Below are positions 1-11,819 of a stretch of 64,000 nucleotides of DNA, piece by piece; the first letter of the stretch is position 1; each line of letters opens with the position of its first letter. Source of the stretch: Epiperipatus broadwayi. Taxonomy: Eukaryota; Onychophora; Udeonychophora; Euonychophora; Peripatidae. The notes below the pieces were generated by a model. It searched no databases and was not told the DNA's origin. It was given only the letters and a program-made list of their open reading frames with translations. The stretch spans positions 684,001 to 748,000 of the forward strand of contig JAQFVV010012529.1 of the NCBI GenBank assembly GCA_028023455.1, read 5' to 3'. A program made the translations under genes and the position numbers.

Positions 1-289
1 TAAACTCTAAAAATCTCTCTAGATTGGTAAACAAAAGAACTTGTTGGAGTATTTTTAACGACATTTACAATTAATTAGTAAAACTTGTTAAAAAGAAAAA
101 GTAAACTTTTGTGACAGATTGTCAAAGATATGATATTACTTTTTACTATTAGAAATAATGAATTAATAACTTTGATTTATATTATCTATATTTTATATAT
201 ATACACACACGTACATTTAATTAAGTGAAATTTATATGTCTGACAATTTGAACATGTGAATTTAAATTATACAGCACATCTGAGTGCTT

Positions 290-1335
290 ATATATATGTG
301 AGAATTTTATGTATATTTTAGACATTGAATTGTGTATTAAGAAAATATAGTATGGTTTATTAGATTTATTTTTTATAAACACCAGTAAATCAGTCATTAA
401 TTATATATTATAAGAATGAATTTCATTTATAGGTTTATGACAATTCAAATATGTTCATAATTTATATTGCATGTTTGTATGCTTATGTATAGGTGTTTTA
501 TGTATTGACATATTTGTAAATCACAATGTGATAACTTTTTTTGTATATTAATCAAAATCAGGTTTAATTTATATTTACAACATAATCAGTAGACCTTAGT
601 ATTATTTTATTGTTTCTAATTAATAAATTTATATTTCTTTGTTAAAGTTATTCCAGTGAATTAATTCAATCCAAAATAGTTTTAGAATATTATTTGTATT
701 ATATCTATTAATCACAATAACAGTTATAAAGTTTTTGCTCTCAGCTGGATTTATGCACTGCAGCACTACAGTGTATTATATAAAAGGGGTTTATGTTTAG
801 TGTTATGGACATCTAGATGATGCTGCTGCTAGATGATACAAAGGGGATATCCTTTAAATTCCATGCACTACATTTTATTTTAATTATTTAAGAAATTAGT
901 TAGCTAATACATTAATGGTACTAAGTGGCCAGAGCATTGATGATGATTAGCATGTTTTGGTATCCCAGTGTTATTGTTTTTATTGTTATATTCTGTTTGA
1001 TTAGCACTTATGTTTGTGCATCCAAATTGTTTAAATAATCTGCTCCAAGCTGGCAAGGGCTAAATAATTTGCCTGGTCTATAGTAGACCCATTTCAAATC
1101 TGGTCACAAGATTGTTGTTTATTTTTATTGTTGATCATTCATGATGATGAATGATTATTATTTTTGTGTAATGCTGAACTTATAGTAACTTATAGATAAA
1201 GTTACTTGTAATTAGTTTTGCTAATATCTCAATCTCACGCTCCTCATATTCATTATTATTTGTATTTAATTTTATATTTAAATTTTATGTTTTGACTTGG
1301 AGTTGATGCTGATTTTCTATCACCCCAGGTTCACC
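290..1335 (+). repeat. Dispersed 1-kb repeat, copy 1
   Basis: This segment is a diverged direct copy of 39690-40830. The firmest match is 381-1190 against 39880-40710. Shared landmarks in the same order are ACAGCACATCTGA, a block around TTATGTTTAGTGTT, CATGCACTACATTTTATTT, GATTAGCACTTA, GCCTGGTCTATAGT, and TCATTCATGATGATGAATGA. Small insertions and deletions are spread through the alignment, so the copies are old. No open reading frame is conserved between them, which argues against a coding element. I see no clear terminal repeats or target duplication, so it may be a fragment of a larger unrecognised transposable element or an old segmental duplication. Confidence 0.8.
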
Positions 1336-2545
1336 CCCATTTGTTCCTTACTGTTACAATATATATTTGTGTGATTTTCTATTGATTGTATTGCTTTTGC
1401 TGGAAAGTTATTAACAAAATTGAAAATACTATTTTGTATGATTTGTAAGAATAAATGCATTAATGGTTTTTGTTGTACTGTTTCAGTGACAATATCGACA
1501 GACGGAAAAGTAAAAAAATTTTAAAAATTATTAAATGCATAAAAACTTCTAAATTGATAAAAAAAAAAAAAAAACTTCAGAACATTATTAATTTCTAAAA
1601 TCAAACATCTTTATATCATAATTAAATAAAACTATTCACATTAACTTGCAGTTATTTTTTAGAATATGAAATTTTTTGTACTGTATTTTAGTTGAAGACA
1701 AAATTTTTTTTTAGCTTTTTATAAGTCATATATGAAAATGATAATAACCTATACTGATTTCCGTTTGATTTGATTGATTTAAATTTTATGTAAAAAAAAA
1801 AAAGTTTTTTTTTTTTTCAAAATTTCATCTTTTTAAAGATCCATGAAGGAAATGGGGAGTAAATTATATTTTAAGTTACTGTGCTTCCATCATTTTTTTT
1901 TTTATCCTTAAGAATTATGTTTTATTAATTTGCTATTCCAGATATTTGATTACATTATTTTCATTAGAGTTGAAAAAATGACTATTAATTTTTTTTTCCT
2001 TAAAAAAACTGCTAAATTTTATTATTTCCTGAATATTAGATGATTTCATTACACTGACAGTTTCAATTATTATTATTTTTTGATAGAATTTTCTCTTTTA
2101 TTATACCTTTCCCTCCAATTAATTTTAAAATGCATCTTGGGAGGGGGAGCATAATGCTTTAGTTATAAAATTTACTGCTCTAGTACACTAACTTTCAAAT
2201 TTTAGGCTAGTTGCATAACCATCTATTTGTATTATTCCAGAACATTATGGTACATGGGTTTAAACTCTTCAATGTTTATTTCATTAAAAATAAAGGAGCA
2301 TTTTCTTTAATAAAAATAAAGAAAAATTTCAAATTGTATTTTTTTTATTGTATTTAATGAATGAGTTCCAGTAATGTAAAATAAATGTAAAGTCACATGT
2401 GGCTATATGATTCAAAGTATTCATGTTTATTAAACTTTGAAAAGATAAAAAAAAAAAAAGCAAAAAAATAATTTTATTTTATTTTAATAGAAAGGAATTT
2501 TCTTTCTTTTATAGTAACCTTATCTCTGTAATTAGCAGATAAATC
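1336..2545. other. AT-rich background, no gene seen
   Basis: Low-complexity AT-rich sequence with many homopolymers, including an A run at 1559-1574 and T runs near 1805 and 1896. No repeat partner, RNA gene or coding signal was recognised. Confidence 0.6.
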
Positions 2546-2715
2546 TACAGATCTAGTAATTTAGTTCTTTTGTAAATAACAAAATTAGATTAATTAAAAA
2601 CCCAAAATAAATATAAGTAAAAATGTTAATTACAGATCTAGTAATTTAGTTCTTTTGTAAATAACAAAATTAGATTAATTAAAAACTCAAAATAAATATA
2701 AGTAAAAATGTTAAT
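2546..2715 (+). repeat. 85-bp tandem duplication (two copies)
   Basis: Two adjacent copies of an 85-bp unit, 2547-2631 and 2632-2715. They differ by about one base (ACCCAAAA in the first, ACTCAAAA in the second). The near identity shows a recent duplication, much younger than the other tandem repeats in this window. The unit has no open frame and looks like ordinary AT-rich background. Confidence 0.92.
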
Positions 2716-4050
2716 TTGGTTTTGCATGGAGCTGGTCACATATTCAGAAATCATTGGCTATAAAAAGAAAGTGTCTTTATGCTTCTGGTACTTGACCTGG
2801 AGAGAATGAAGCAAACTTATCATTAGAAAAATTTAAGAAAAAGCTTCAACTACTGTTGTAAATTGATTATCAAATCTAAAATCCAAGCACATTTGTAGTA
2901 TATAGAGATGGAAAATAATTTCTATAATAAAAGAGCTAACAATGAATAGGTAAAGTCCAACTTTTATAAATGCTGATCACATTTTTTCATCAGAGTTGGT
3001 GCCCAATTGCTTAGAATATCCCTTGCCTTCTAAATGTGTTATATGAGTAGTTTCCTGATTGGAGAAAGAAAGAAATTCATGTAAAAGAAATAATCTCATA
3101 GCCAATGATTTCAGACCAGAAAAACAATACAGAATTATTATAGTACATGTGCGTATTGTGGGAAAGACATACATAAACCAGAAGCCCCAGTTGTAGAATC
3201 ATTAATCATCAATTATTAACCATGGAAGTGAATTTTAAAAACAGAATTTTGACAGTCATGCAAAGTAACATTGTGCGTACATATCTATAATTTTAGAGGA
3301 AAGAAAACACAGGATTAGAAGTATGAACTTAAGTGACTTTTAAACCAGAGGTGAGATTACGCTAATTTTGTTTATTGCATTAATTGTCTGTGTATTATTA
3401 TTATTTCATTTTATTAATGTTTTTTCTTAGTTTGTATTTAAAGTAATTATTAAAGATTTTTCTTTTTTCTCTTTTGTGATTATTATTGATGGCAGTATAA
3501 ATAAAAAATGTTCTGTTTTTTTTAGAAGTAAAAGAGTGATATGTGATATATTTTTGTAACTTATTAAATTATTAATTTTATTACAATCTCTGTTTTCTTA
3601 TTCTTAACAACCTGTCAAAATATTCCTAACATATTGTAATGGTGTGCATTGTCAGAAAAATTCAAAGCTAGTATTTATGTGTTAATACTAGTCTAGAAAT
3701 TATGGATCATTATAAGGATTAAGTCATCTAGAAAAAAAATGGCTGATGCTCATTAATTACAAATATTTCCCTACTGCATGATTGATTGGCTAACCGCTGA
3801 TAAAATTGTAATAAAATGTAATTAGACTTAGTAAAAATTATATATGGTTGTAAAAGAGATTGATAGTCTAATTAATTGTATCTTTGGTCATCGTAGCTAA
3901 ATAATGTATATCAAGCGGGTGTAACCAAATAGCAGTGAGCCTATGGGAAACATATGATTGAGTGATATACCTATGTATCAACGGTTAGTTAATAAGCAGT
4001 TGGTACAATATAAATTTCATTTATTATATTGACATAAGAATCAATTGGAT
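2716..4050. other. AT-rich background, no gene seen
   Basis: Intergenic or intronic type sequence. A short minus-strand open frame (2977-3174) has no recognisable domain and a composition like its surroundings, so I leave it out as a gene. Nothing else was recognised. Confidence 0.55.
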
Positions 4051-4220
4051 AGACTACCATTAGTTTTACAATCTTATTACTACTGAATAATGATTATTGA
4101 TTTATTAACACTATTCTTGTCTTTATAAATAATCTATCATTAATTTTACAGTCTTATTTTTACTGAATAATGGTTATTGATAAATTAACATTATTCTTCT
4201 CTTTATAATTAATCTATAAC
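4051..4220 (+). repeat. 80-bp tandem duplication
   Basis: Two consecutive 80-bp units, 4051-4130 and 4131-4210, followed by ten bases of a third. Each unit runs from an AGACTACCAT/AATCTATCAT start through a TTTTACARTCTTATT block and ACTGAATAATG to CTTTATAA. The copies differ at several sites, so this duplication is older than the one at 2.5 kb. Confidence 0.88.
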
Positions 4221-5335
4221 AGTTTCTATTTATTTTATTATTTTTTTAATGTTTGTGCTGCAATGCTCTTGATATAGCTTTACTATTTATAGTATGTTGT
4301 AAATTTCCTATTTTGATAAAATTGTTTTATCAGCAACATAATCAGATGTTTGCATTACAAATTTTACATATTGGGATTATAAAAATATTCATTTGCTCTT
4401 TATATCTATTCATTCTAATAAAACACCAAAATATTAATATTTACAATCAGATCCTAAGTATCATAATATAAGAACGCTATAAATTAAGAGCAGTTTTTCT
4501 AAATTATTTGTGAAAGTATTTACAGCATTCTTATCTTAATGTTTGGACTATTTATTATATGTTTTTTTTTTTTTTCTTCAGGGATAAATATGAAACATTA
4601 GTGCAATTGATCTGGTTATAATCTTACTTCTAAAAATTAATTTCAATAAACATTTGTTTTTATCTGTATTTTTTAAATATAAGTGACATTATGTCATTAA
4701 TTTAGATGATTATAATAATCACAATGCCATTTTTATTATTATTGTATATTGAAGCTGGAAATATAGTACATATTTCTGCTTTACCTAGTGCCAATGTCAT
4801 CAGCACTAGTATGGGTTTGAACCCAGTCTTGTATATTAACTGACACCCATCTCATAATAGGTGGTAGTATATTTATAATCAATATTATAATCTTTTATCT
4901 AATTAATTTGTATTTTATGATTAAAACTAACCTTTTATAATAGTTTATTTATTTTATATTTGTAAAAATGTATATTGTGTTTATTTTATTAAATTGAATT
5001 GAATCCTAGATATCTATAAAATGTTACAAATATTTTAAATTCTTTTATTAAAGTTCATTTTTCTTCAATTAATCAGTTGGTAACATTTTATATTTATCTT
5101 TTGATAAATGTACATTAAAGGATCAATTATGTAAACAATCTAATAATTGTAAAATATATTTTGTAAATTTGTATTTAAATTTTATATCAAATATAAGTTT
5201 GAAAGTCATTGTACCAAATTCCTAAAATTTTTGTGAATAAAATTTACATTTTTGTTAATCTAAATCTTAATTAAATAGGCTTTGTTAATACAATGACTGA
5301 TAAACTTAATATGCTTGTTGCTGTTTTCTTTTAAT
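4221..5335. other. AT-rich background with one short palindrome
   Basis: Mostly AT-rich sequence. At 4813-4824 it holds the perfect palindrome GGGTTTGAACCC, which resembles a pol III B box or tRNA T-arm. No matching A box is evident in the expected range upstream. A plus-strand open frame at 4253-4471 is hydrophobic, AT-driven and unsupported as a gene. Confidence 0.5.
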
Positions 5336-5790
5336 TAGCAAATGAACCCTTGGGGCATGTTTAATGCAGGATTATAGATTTCCCTCCCAAGCAGACACCA
5401 ACCTCAGAGAACTGCTTAGAGCAATTGCAATTGATAGTTGTCAATGTAGATTGAATCCTATTGATAAGGCCAGATCAAATAAATAGAAAATTTTGATAAG
5501 GAGAAATGGAAGAACAGTTCACTGAAGAGAGTATTTTAGATTTATAGTATGTCATGCCTAAAGAAATGATGGGGTGAAAAGATTGGCCGTTTGCTTTTCG
5601 GAGCTTTGTTCCACCAGCTCATCACCATGCCATTTCAGTGCTCTCAACATCTAGCCCGAGACTGTACTGTGTCAAGGAAGCCTGCTAAATGATCTGACTT
5701 TATAACTGCCTGTTTCAAGCCATGGAACATCTATCAATCCGTTGAGGTAATCTTCAATTTGCCGAAAGCCACTGATTCTATTTTACTTGT
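5336..5790. other. Complex-sequence island of unknown function
   Basis: This stretch stands out from its surroundings: balanced base use, few homopolymers, and a compact block at about 5580-5780. One frame stays open for about 40 codons between 5570 and 5690 and ends in TGA, but there is no start context, splice pattern or known motif. It could be an untranslated exon, a conserved non-coding element or an old transposon piece. I do not recognise it. Confidence 0.4.
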
Positions 5791-8036
5791 TTTCTAAATC
5801 AATATTAATTTATATTATATATATATATGTAATGTTTATACAACTTAATTTTAAAATGCATCTTTTAAAATTTTTCTCTTAAATTTAAAATTATCAATTC
5901 TTATAAAAATCTCACATTATTTTGATGCGGCAAATTTAAATTAATTTTTTTTTGTTGGTTTATTTATAATATTGACCTACTGAAACTGCCAATATAAAAC
6001 TCAGCGAGCAACTAACTTTAAACCATCTCTCTCTTATTTTCTTCATTAAAAATCATTACAGGAGACTTATTTCCCTTAAATTAATTAATAGAAAAGCTCA
6101 TTTAGTTTTGTACCTCTTATATTATAAATTTATTTTAAATGATTGAAATTGTTTTAAAAGTTAGATATCTTATTATTACCTCAAATTTAAAATTGCTCTC
6201 ATAATTATATCGGAGAGAATAATGTATTTTATTAAATGAGTTAAGAAAAAATATTACAATTTTTGTAAAACAAATATCTTAAAAGAGAATCACTTAAAGC
6301 ACAGCTATTATAGCGTTTTCATATCATACTAACAATATATATTTCGTACGTATATATTTTTGTTTGCATCAATAAAATATTGAAATTGTGATGTACAATT
6401 TATTATGCTATATGTTGTCAATCTTCACCAGAAGTGAATTAGATATTCAATGCCCTGTCTATGTTAATTAAAAGACAGTCTTATTTTGTAATTATCAATG
6501 ATGAACTATTTAATAACTTACTAATACATGAAATATTTGGAAAGTGTGGAAAACAATTTATATTTTAATTTTAATTCTTATCTTCCCTTTTTATATTATA
6601 TTTTATGTTTCATTCATTAATGGCCTAAGGTTTCTGGGGACTTTCTATTATGTCAGGGAGCCGATTATTTTAATCAGGATTTAAGTTATTATTTTCATTA
6701 GTGATACACTATCTATCTATATATGTCTAAGGCATTATGTATTTATAGTTACAACCATTTCTTTATTATTGTTATTCTTGCTTTGCTACATACCTCTCAG
6801 GACCTTCGGAAGTTTAAATATGACCAGTCCAATCCTTGACTCTCCCTTAATAGTAGACGTATTTTCCTACTAGGGATTCTTTTCTAGGCATTGCCATTAA
6901 GATGTGTATTAGAAGTCCAGCACATCAAATCTAATATTACTTTTAGAGATATGTTTTGGCTGGAGGGCCAACATTTTTCTCATCATTTACCTGTATATCT
7001 CAGGGATTTCTTTTAGCAAAGCCACCCAGAGGTTAGTAACAGATCTCATTTATTCTTTTGTTGTAATCTATAATATTATACTGCCTTTATCATTCTATAT
7101 ATATATTTATTTACAAACCTGAAATGCTCTCTGCCATGATGGCACATTCTTCACAAACCAATCTCATTAATTAGTTAAATATGATTATCTAATTTATTTA
7201 AAATGAACTATCTTGCTTTCCACACTCATCATAGACAACTGATTTAAATGTAATAGTGTTTTAAATACACATCGATCATATCTTGTTATTTATATATAAA
7301 ATGGATTTATTTGTAATCTCTTAAAGAGGGCTAATGATATTTCATTGCTGATTGGTTCTTGGCAGACCAATTAACAAATTTTTATATTGTTATCAAGTCG
7401 CAACAAAACGAATTCAAGAAATATATTAACCTAGTTGTATAAACATAACTCGACTTGTTTTGTATAACAATAACCAATCCCTTAATAAATTCCTATAATA
7501 TTATTTTAAATTAGCTTAGTTTGTCATCACTCTGAATCTCTAATATTAATTACTCTGTTTATAATATTTCTTTGATTTAAATTTACTTCTTTGTAATGTT
7601 GCCAGAAAGAATTATAATTATTATGGTTCAAACCATTAGTAATCAATATCCAATCACATCTGTACTGTTCTGCAATCCACTAAATCATTAATTTCTCATA
7701 TAAACCCTTTATTATTTTGAGTCTCTATGTGAACCATGACCTCCAGCTGCGATGGAATAAAATCAAGGACTGCTAGTGCCATCACAAACGTTATCCATTA
7801 GTCAGAGAGGCAATAGTTCAGGCAAATAGGTTAGGATTCACCATTCCCCTGACATCTGTATCTTGGGTATGGTTGGATTCAAGATACTTTTGCTTGGATT
7901 ATTGGTCTTCTCGAATGAATACACGATTTTGACCGGCACAATATGCTATGAGTGAACTGATGGATCATAATTTTTATACTATTCTTTATATTGTTCAGAA
8001 CTGAGGTTATTATTATTATATAAAAGCTCCTTATGA
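5791..8036. other. AT-rich background with two complex patches
   Basis: Mainly AT-rich DNA. Two patches of more balanced sequence lie at about 6600-7040 and 7730-7960. They read like decayed repeats, but no partner was found in this window. No coding or RNA gene signal. Confidence 0.45.
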
Positions 8037-8037
8037 T

Positions 8038-8061
8038 ATAATAATAATAATAATAATAATA
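8038..8061 (+). repeat. (ATA)n microsatellite
   Basis: Eight perfect ATA units, followed by an A run. A simple-sequence repeat within AT-rich background. Confidence 0.95.
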
Positions 8062-8935
8062 AAAAAGCTAGGCTTGGATTATCTGAATGGAACTTTTAAG
8101 TGCCAAATCTGCTATTAGGAGTCACTTGAATGTCATATACTTTTTCAAGCAATTTATCTTATGATTATTATGAAAACTTTCCTACATTTTTCTAAATAAT
8201 ATTATCATTATTTAAAAACTAAACCATCATTAAATGGTAATTTGAAAATTTGTTTAATTTGATTTTTTTTTTGTTTCTTTAAAGTCAAAGCTACATTTTT
8301 TGTTTGTTTAAACTGTAATTTTAACCAGCTTACCAGAAATGTCTTTGTCTTCAGTAGTTTAGCAAAATGGTGGTATGAGGTTGGATTCATTTTCAACTGA
8401 GTAAAAAAAATAAATTATTTGCTCAATTAAATAGAACTATTGAGATCAAATTGACAATCAGTACTGAACATCATATGATTTTCAAGCTACTAATCATACA
8501 ATTATTTAATAATATATTTGAGACAAAGTTTTTAGTTGTTTTTCTGGTTAATAATAATGTTTTCATTCCACTGTCATTTACATGGAAAGAATCTCTAATA
8601 GTGTAGTCAGTATGTTAGCCTGTATTTTTTTCTGATTAGCAAAAAGGGATTAGTTATTTTTAACTGGAATGATCAGATAAGTGTTAATGTAATAATTATA
8701 AATTAAAACACAAGTGTAATATAATGGTAACTTAACTATCAGTGAGGAAGATATATATCTATGGTCCCTGAACCTATGTTATTTGTGATAGATGTTTGGA
8801 TTGTAAGTAGCTGCTTATCTTAACTATGTACTATTTTAGATATAAAAGTGATGTGTCCATAAGTATGACTATATACATTAAGACATGTTTTTAAATAAAT
8901 AGAATAGCAAATAATCTGCAACAACTCTATTTCTA
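8062..8935. other. AT-rich background, no gene seen
   Basis: Nothing recognised. A minus-strand open frame at 8208-8396 is lysine- and asparagine-rich because of the base composition and shows no domain. Confidence 0.55.
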
Positions 8936-9540
8936 CAGTTTGCTAATGTTCAATTCCCTCGATATACATTCAGGCTGGCTGCTACAACAACGTTTCACAA
9001 TGGGCAAGGTTTACACACACCTTGGCCCCAATCCAGTTTAGCTACACACGAACGCTTCATAGTATAGCACTGCGACCGGCCTTAAGCTCATTACAGCTTT
9101 TGTCTCTGCAACAGTCTATCAGTATCTCCACTTGAAAACCGCTGGAAACTCAATTTTTTATTCAGCTGCTATCCGGGCGGTTTCCTCAGGCTATGGTCTC
9201 CCCATTTTTGTGGGCTCTTTCAGCTATACCCATGGACTACATTTACACTGAGCGCTGGACATTAACCGAAAGCACTGACATGAGATATCTCCTACTGGAA
9301 TTGAACAGGAACGTCTACTGGGGATGCACTCAAATACTGCCTGACATAGTTGTTACACAGTCTTTTTATATTTTTCTGATAACTGCAACAATTAATTAGA
9401 TTGTCCAATAAGGCAAGGTCCCTTATCTAGAAATATTTGCAATCAGCAAATATTTCTTGGAATTATCGTTCAGCCATTACATTAATACCTTAATTAAATT
9501 CCTCAGTTATCAGTGCACGATCTAAAAACAACTCCCCCCA
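8936..9540 (+). repeat. Dispersed repeat with 3' hairpin, copy 1
   Basis: An island of higher GC and complexity that ends in a perfect hairpin: AGAAATATTTGC (9429-9440), loop AATCA, GCAAATATTTCT (9446-9457). A related segment lies at 28680-29220. It has a comparable GC-rich block, then a TTAATTAG motif, a similar hairpin, and a TTAAATTCCT...ATCTAAA stretch in the same order. An open frame at 9193-9399 inside this block has no counterpart in the other copy and is probably fortuitous. The class of element is not recognised. Confidence 0.6.
9429..9457 (+). other. 12-bp perfect stem-loop
   Basis: Twelve perfectly paired bases around a five-base loop (AATCA). The related copy at 29032-29064 also folds, with a 10-bp stem CAAGAAATAT/ATATTTCTTG and a longer loop. 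Both copies being foldable suggests, but does not prove, that the structure matters to the element. Confidence 0.75.
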
Positions 9541-11066
9541 ACAAATAACAGTTTTTCTGGAGTGCATAAACCTATATGCAACCCCTACAAAATACAACAA
9601 AAAGTCTTTTAAAAACTATAGTAATTAACTGTCACCACTACATTTTTGTTATCTTGATTTATATTTATTTATGAATCATTTATCTAGCATTCCAAATTTC
9701 TTTATTGCTTTGCTAATTTGATATTATATCAATTACCCAACAAATTATTTAGCAATCATTGAACCTGGATTATATCTATATATACATCCACATATTTCTT
9801 ATGCATTGTGTATTTAATATATGTATATGTTTATTATAAATAATTAAAAAATATATTAAATTTTATAATTAGTAAGTGAATTATTATGTATAAACTTATT
9901 TTTATAAATTCTATTTGTATTATATTATTCAAATTATTATTTTTGCTTTCATTTATGAAGACATTATTTTTGAGTATTTTGAAATAATGGACTTCTTAAA
10001 GATGATGTGGTATTTTTAATGTTATGATTTTAGGAATAAATTTTGTTAGATAAATAGCAACAATGGCAAACTATGAGTGATGATGATCAAGGGTTAATGC
10101 TTGGTCACAGTATCCTATTGCATTTATTAAGAGCTATTAATATTTACTTTTTATGAGTATAAGCATATCATTGATTGACATGTCATCTGTTGATTTTTCA
10201 GCTTGCTCAGTAATATATTAGTTTTGTGATAAGCTATGATAAAGTTAACTCATCACATTAATGGTTACATTCTTATTTCTCCATCAGATTTTCTGAGCAT
10301 TATAACTATTTATTTCATATTATATTAAAAATAAATCAGTTTTCAAGTATTTATGTTTCAAGCAAAAGTTCAGGTTTAATCTGATTGAGTATCCACTTGT
10401 TTAATTTTTTGCTGCACTCTCAAATGTCATAATCAACATCAATACTTTTTTCTTTTTTCTTTATTATTCAACTTTCGCATCCATAAAGAGTCCCAAGAAT
10501 TATCATGCTTGAATAATTCTGATATTCATTTTTAAAAATATAACTGTATTTATAAAGATCCTCCCCCCTCATATTTTTATTGTAAGTCTGTTTAGTGATA
10601 GCCTATGACCAAGTTTTTAATTGCTGAATTCTTTTTTGTTGTTGAATAATTACAAGAGACAAAGCTTTAAATGTTATATGTTTTTATTACCATTTTAAGT
10701 CATTTACTTTTCTGATTATTAAAATTTTTATGTTTATTATAATTTCACTACAATGGAGCCGCAATACATCATACATAATGTATAATAACTTATGTTTTGT
10801 TGATAAACTTTGATTAGAATATAATTCTTATTGTTTTAGTGCACTGGAAGTGCACATTATTTTTCATTATGCACATATATTTATAGCACAGATGCTTTTT
10901 TTATATGTATAGTATGCATATGTAAATTAAAGTTATAGTACAAACAAAATTTTTAAAAAATAATAACAATAAAGTTGTTAATAATAAATTGAGGATATAT
11001 ATTTACAAACATTTTTCATTTACTGAAAAAATAAGAATAAGGAAAAAAAAAAATTATACTGTTTTG
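9541..11066. other. AT-rich background, no gene seen
   Basis: AT-rich sequence with no recognised gene or repeat partner. A small palindrome, GTGCACTGGAAGTGCAC, lies near 10840. Confidence 0.55.
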
Positions 11067-11815
11067 TTTTTTTTTTATTAAAAGAAGAAATTTATTCTTG
11101 AAAATAAAAATACAAAAACATTGTAATCAGTTAGTAAACATTAGTTCATGATAAGTTGAATATTGAGTAGTTTGTTAATGTTCGCACAAAGATGTAGTTA
11201 GTCTTATGCAATGAGTGTTTTTTGTTTAAAGTTAATTCTGGCACAGGTTTCCTGTAACAAATGGTCTGGAGCCAGAAATTGGTCTCTATCCTTAATTTTA
11301 GAGATCAATTCTGTGAAAACATGACAGATGTTGTGATTGGTTTGGGTAAATATTAGTTTGCATCTTGTAAGCCAAACTGCAAAATGGGGGAAAATGGAAA
11401 ATCTGATAATGGAGAAGGTACCATTTTCTATGGATTTGCTAATGGAAAAAGCATCTGTTATTCCAGGTGACCCACTATTAACGATGAAATCATGAAGTGG
11501 AGCTAGAAAGGAGCAGGAGTAAAAGAGATGCTGGATCGTTTCATCATCAGTCTGGCATAATTGACACTGTGAATTGATCTTTGTGAATCCTCTTCTCCAA
11601 ACCAAGAAATGATTAGTGGGAAGTGAAGAGAGATTGAATTTGACTACAAAGTCAATATATTTTGGTTCAAAGAGCCAGTTCTTAGAACGCCTGATGATTT
11701 GCTTGTTATTTATTCCCAGCTGAGAAAGCAAATTAGTTTGGTTGGGTTTATAAGCTTATATGTCTCCCAATAAGTCTTCTTGTTTTATAGAGTTTGTTCT
11801 GTGATGTTAACTAGG
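11067..11815 (-). mobile_element. 5'-truncated LINE (non-LTR retrotransposon) 3' end
   Basis: On the minus strand this relic reads: decayed coding sequence, stop, 3' untranslated region, AATAAA (complement of 11091-11096), then an A tail (T run at 11067-11076). That order is typical of a 5'-truncated LINE inserted by target-primed reverse transcription. The coding part is the zinc-binding end that follows reverse transcriptase. Just upstream (about 11750-11815) coding character seems to continue in another frame, with residues KLYKTRRLIGRHI, so at least one frameshift is likely. Target duplications were not identified. It is a dead copy: no endonuclease or reverse transcriptase core is present. 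Confidence 0.75.
11204..11758 (-). pseudogene. LINE ORF2 C-terminal fragment, zf-RVT-like
   Basis: An open frame of about 180 codons with no convincing ATG; it begins after a stop in the decayed LINE. The middle carries a metal-binding pattern: CQLC, then HLFYSC about 15 residues later (Cys-x2-Cys ... His-x4-Cys). This is the arrangement of the zinc-binding reverse transcriptase domain (zf-RVT) at the C terminus of many LINE ORF2 proteins. Ahead of it, KFNLSSLPTNHFLVWRRGF fits the region that usually precedes this motif. Upstream catalytic domains are missing or frameshifted. I infer a fragment of a LINE polyprotein, not a host gene. The clade is undetermined. Confidence 0.72.
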
Positions 11816-11819
11816 CTGT

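Noticed and set aside
9193-9399. 68-codon open frame in a GC-richer block as a gene
   Set aside because: The related block at 28.7 kb does not preserve the frame, so it is more likely part of a repeat.
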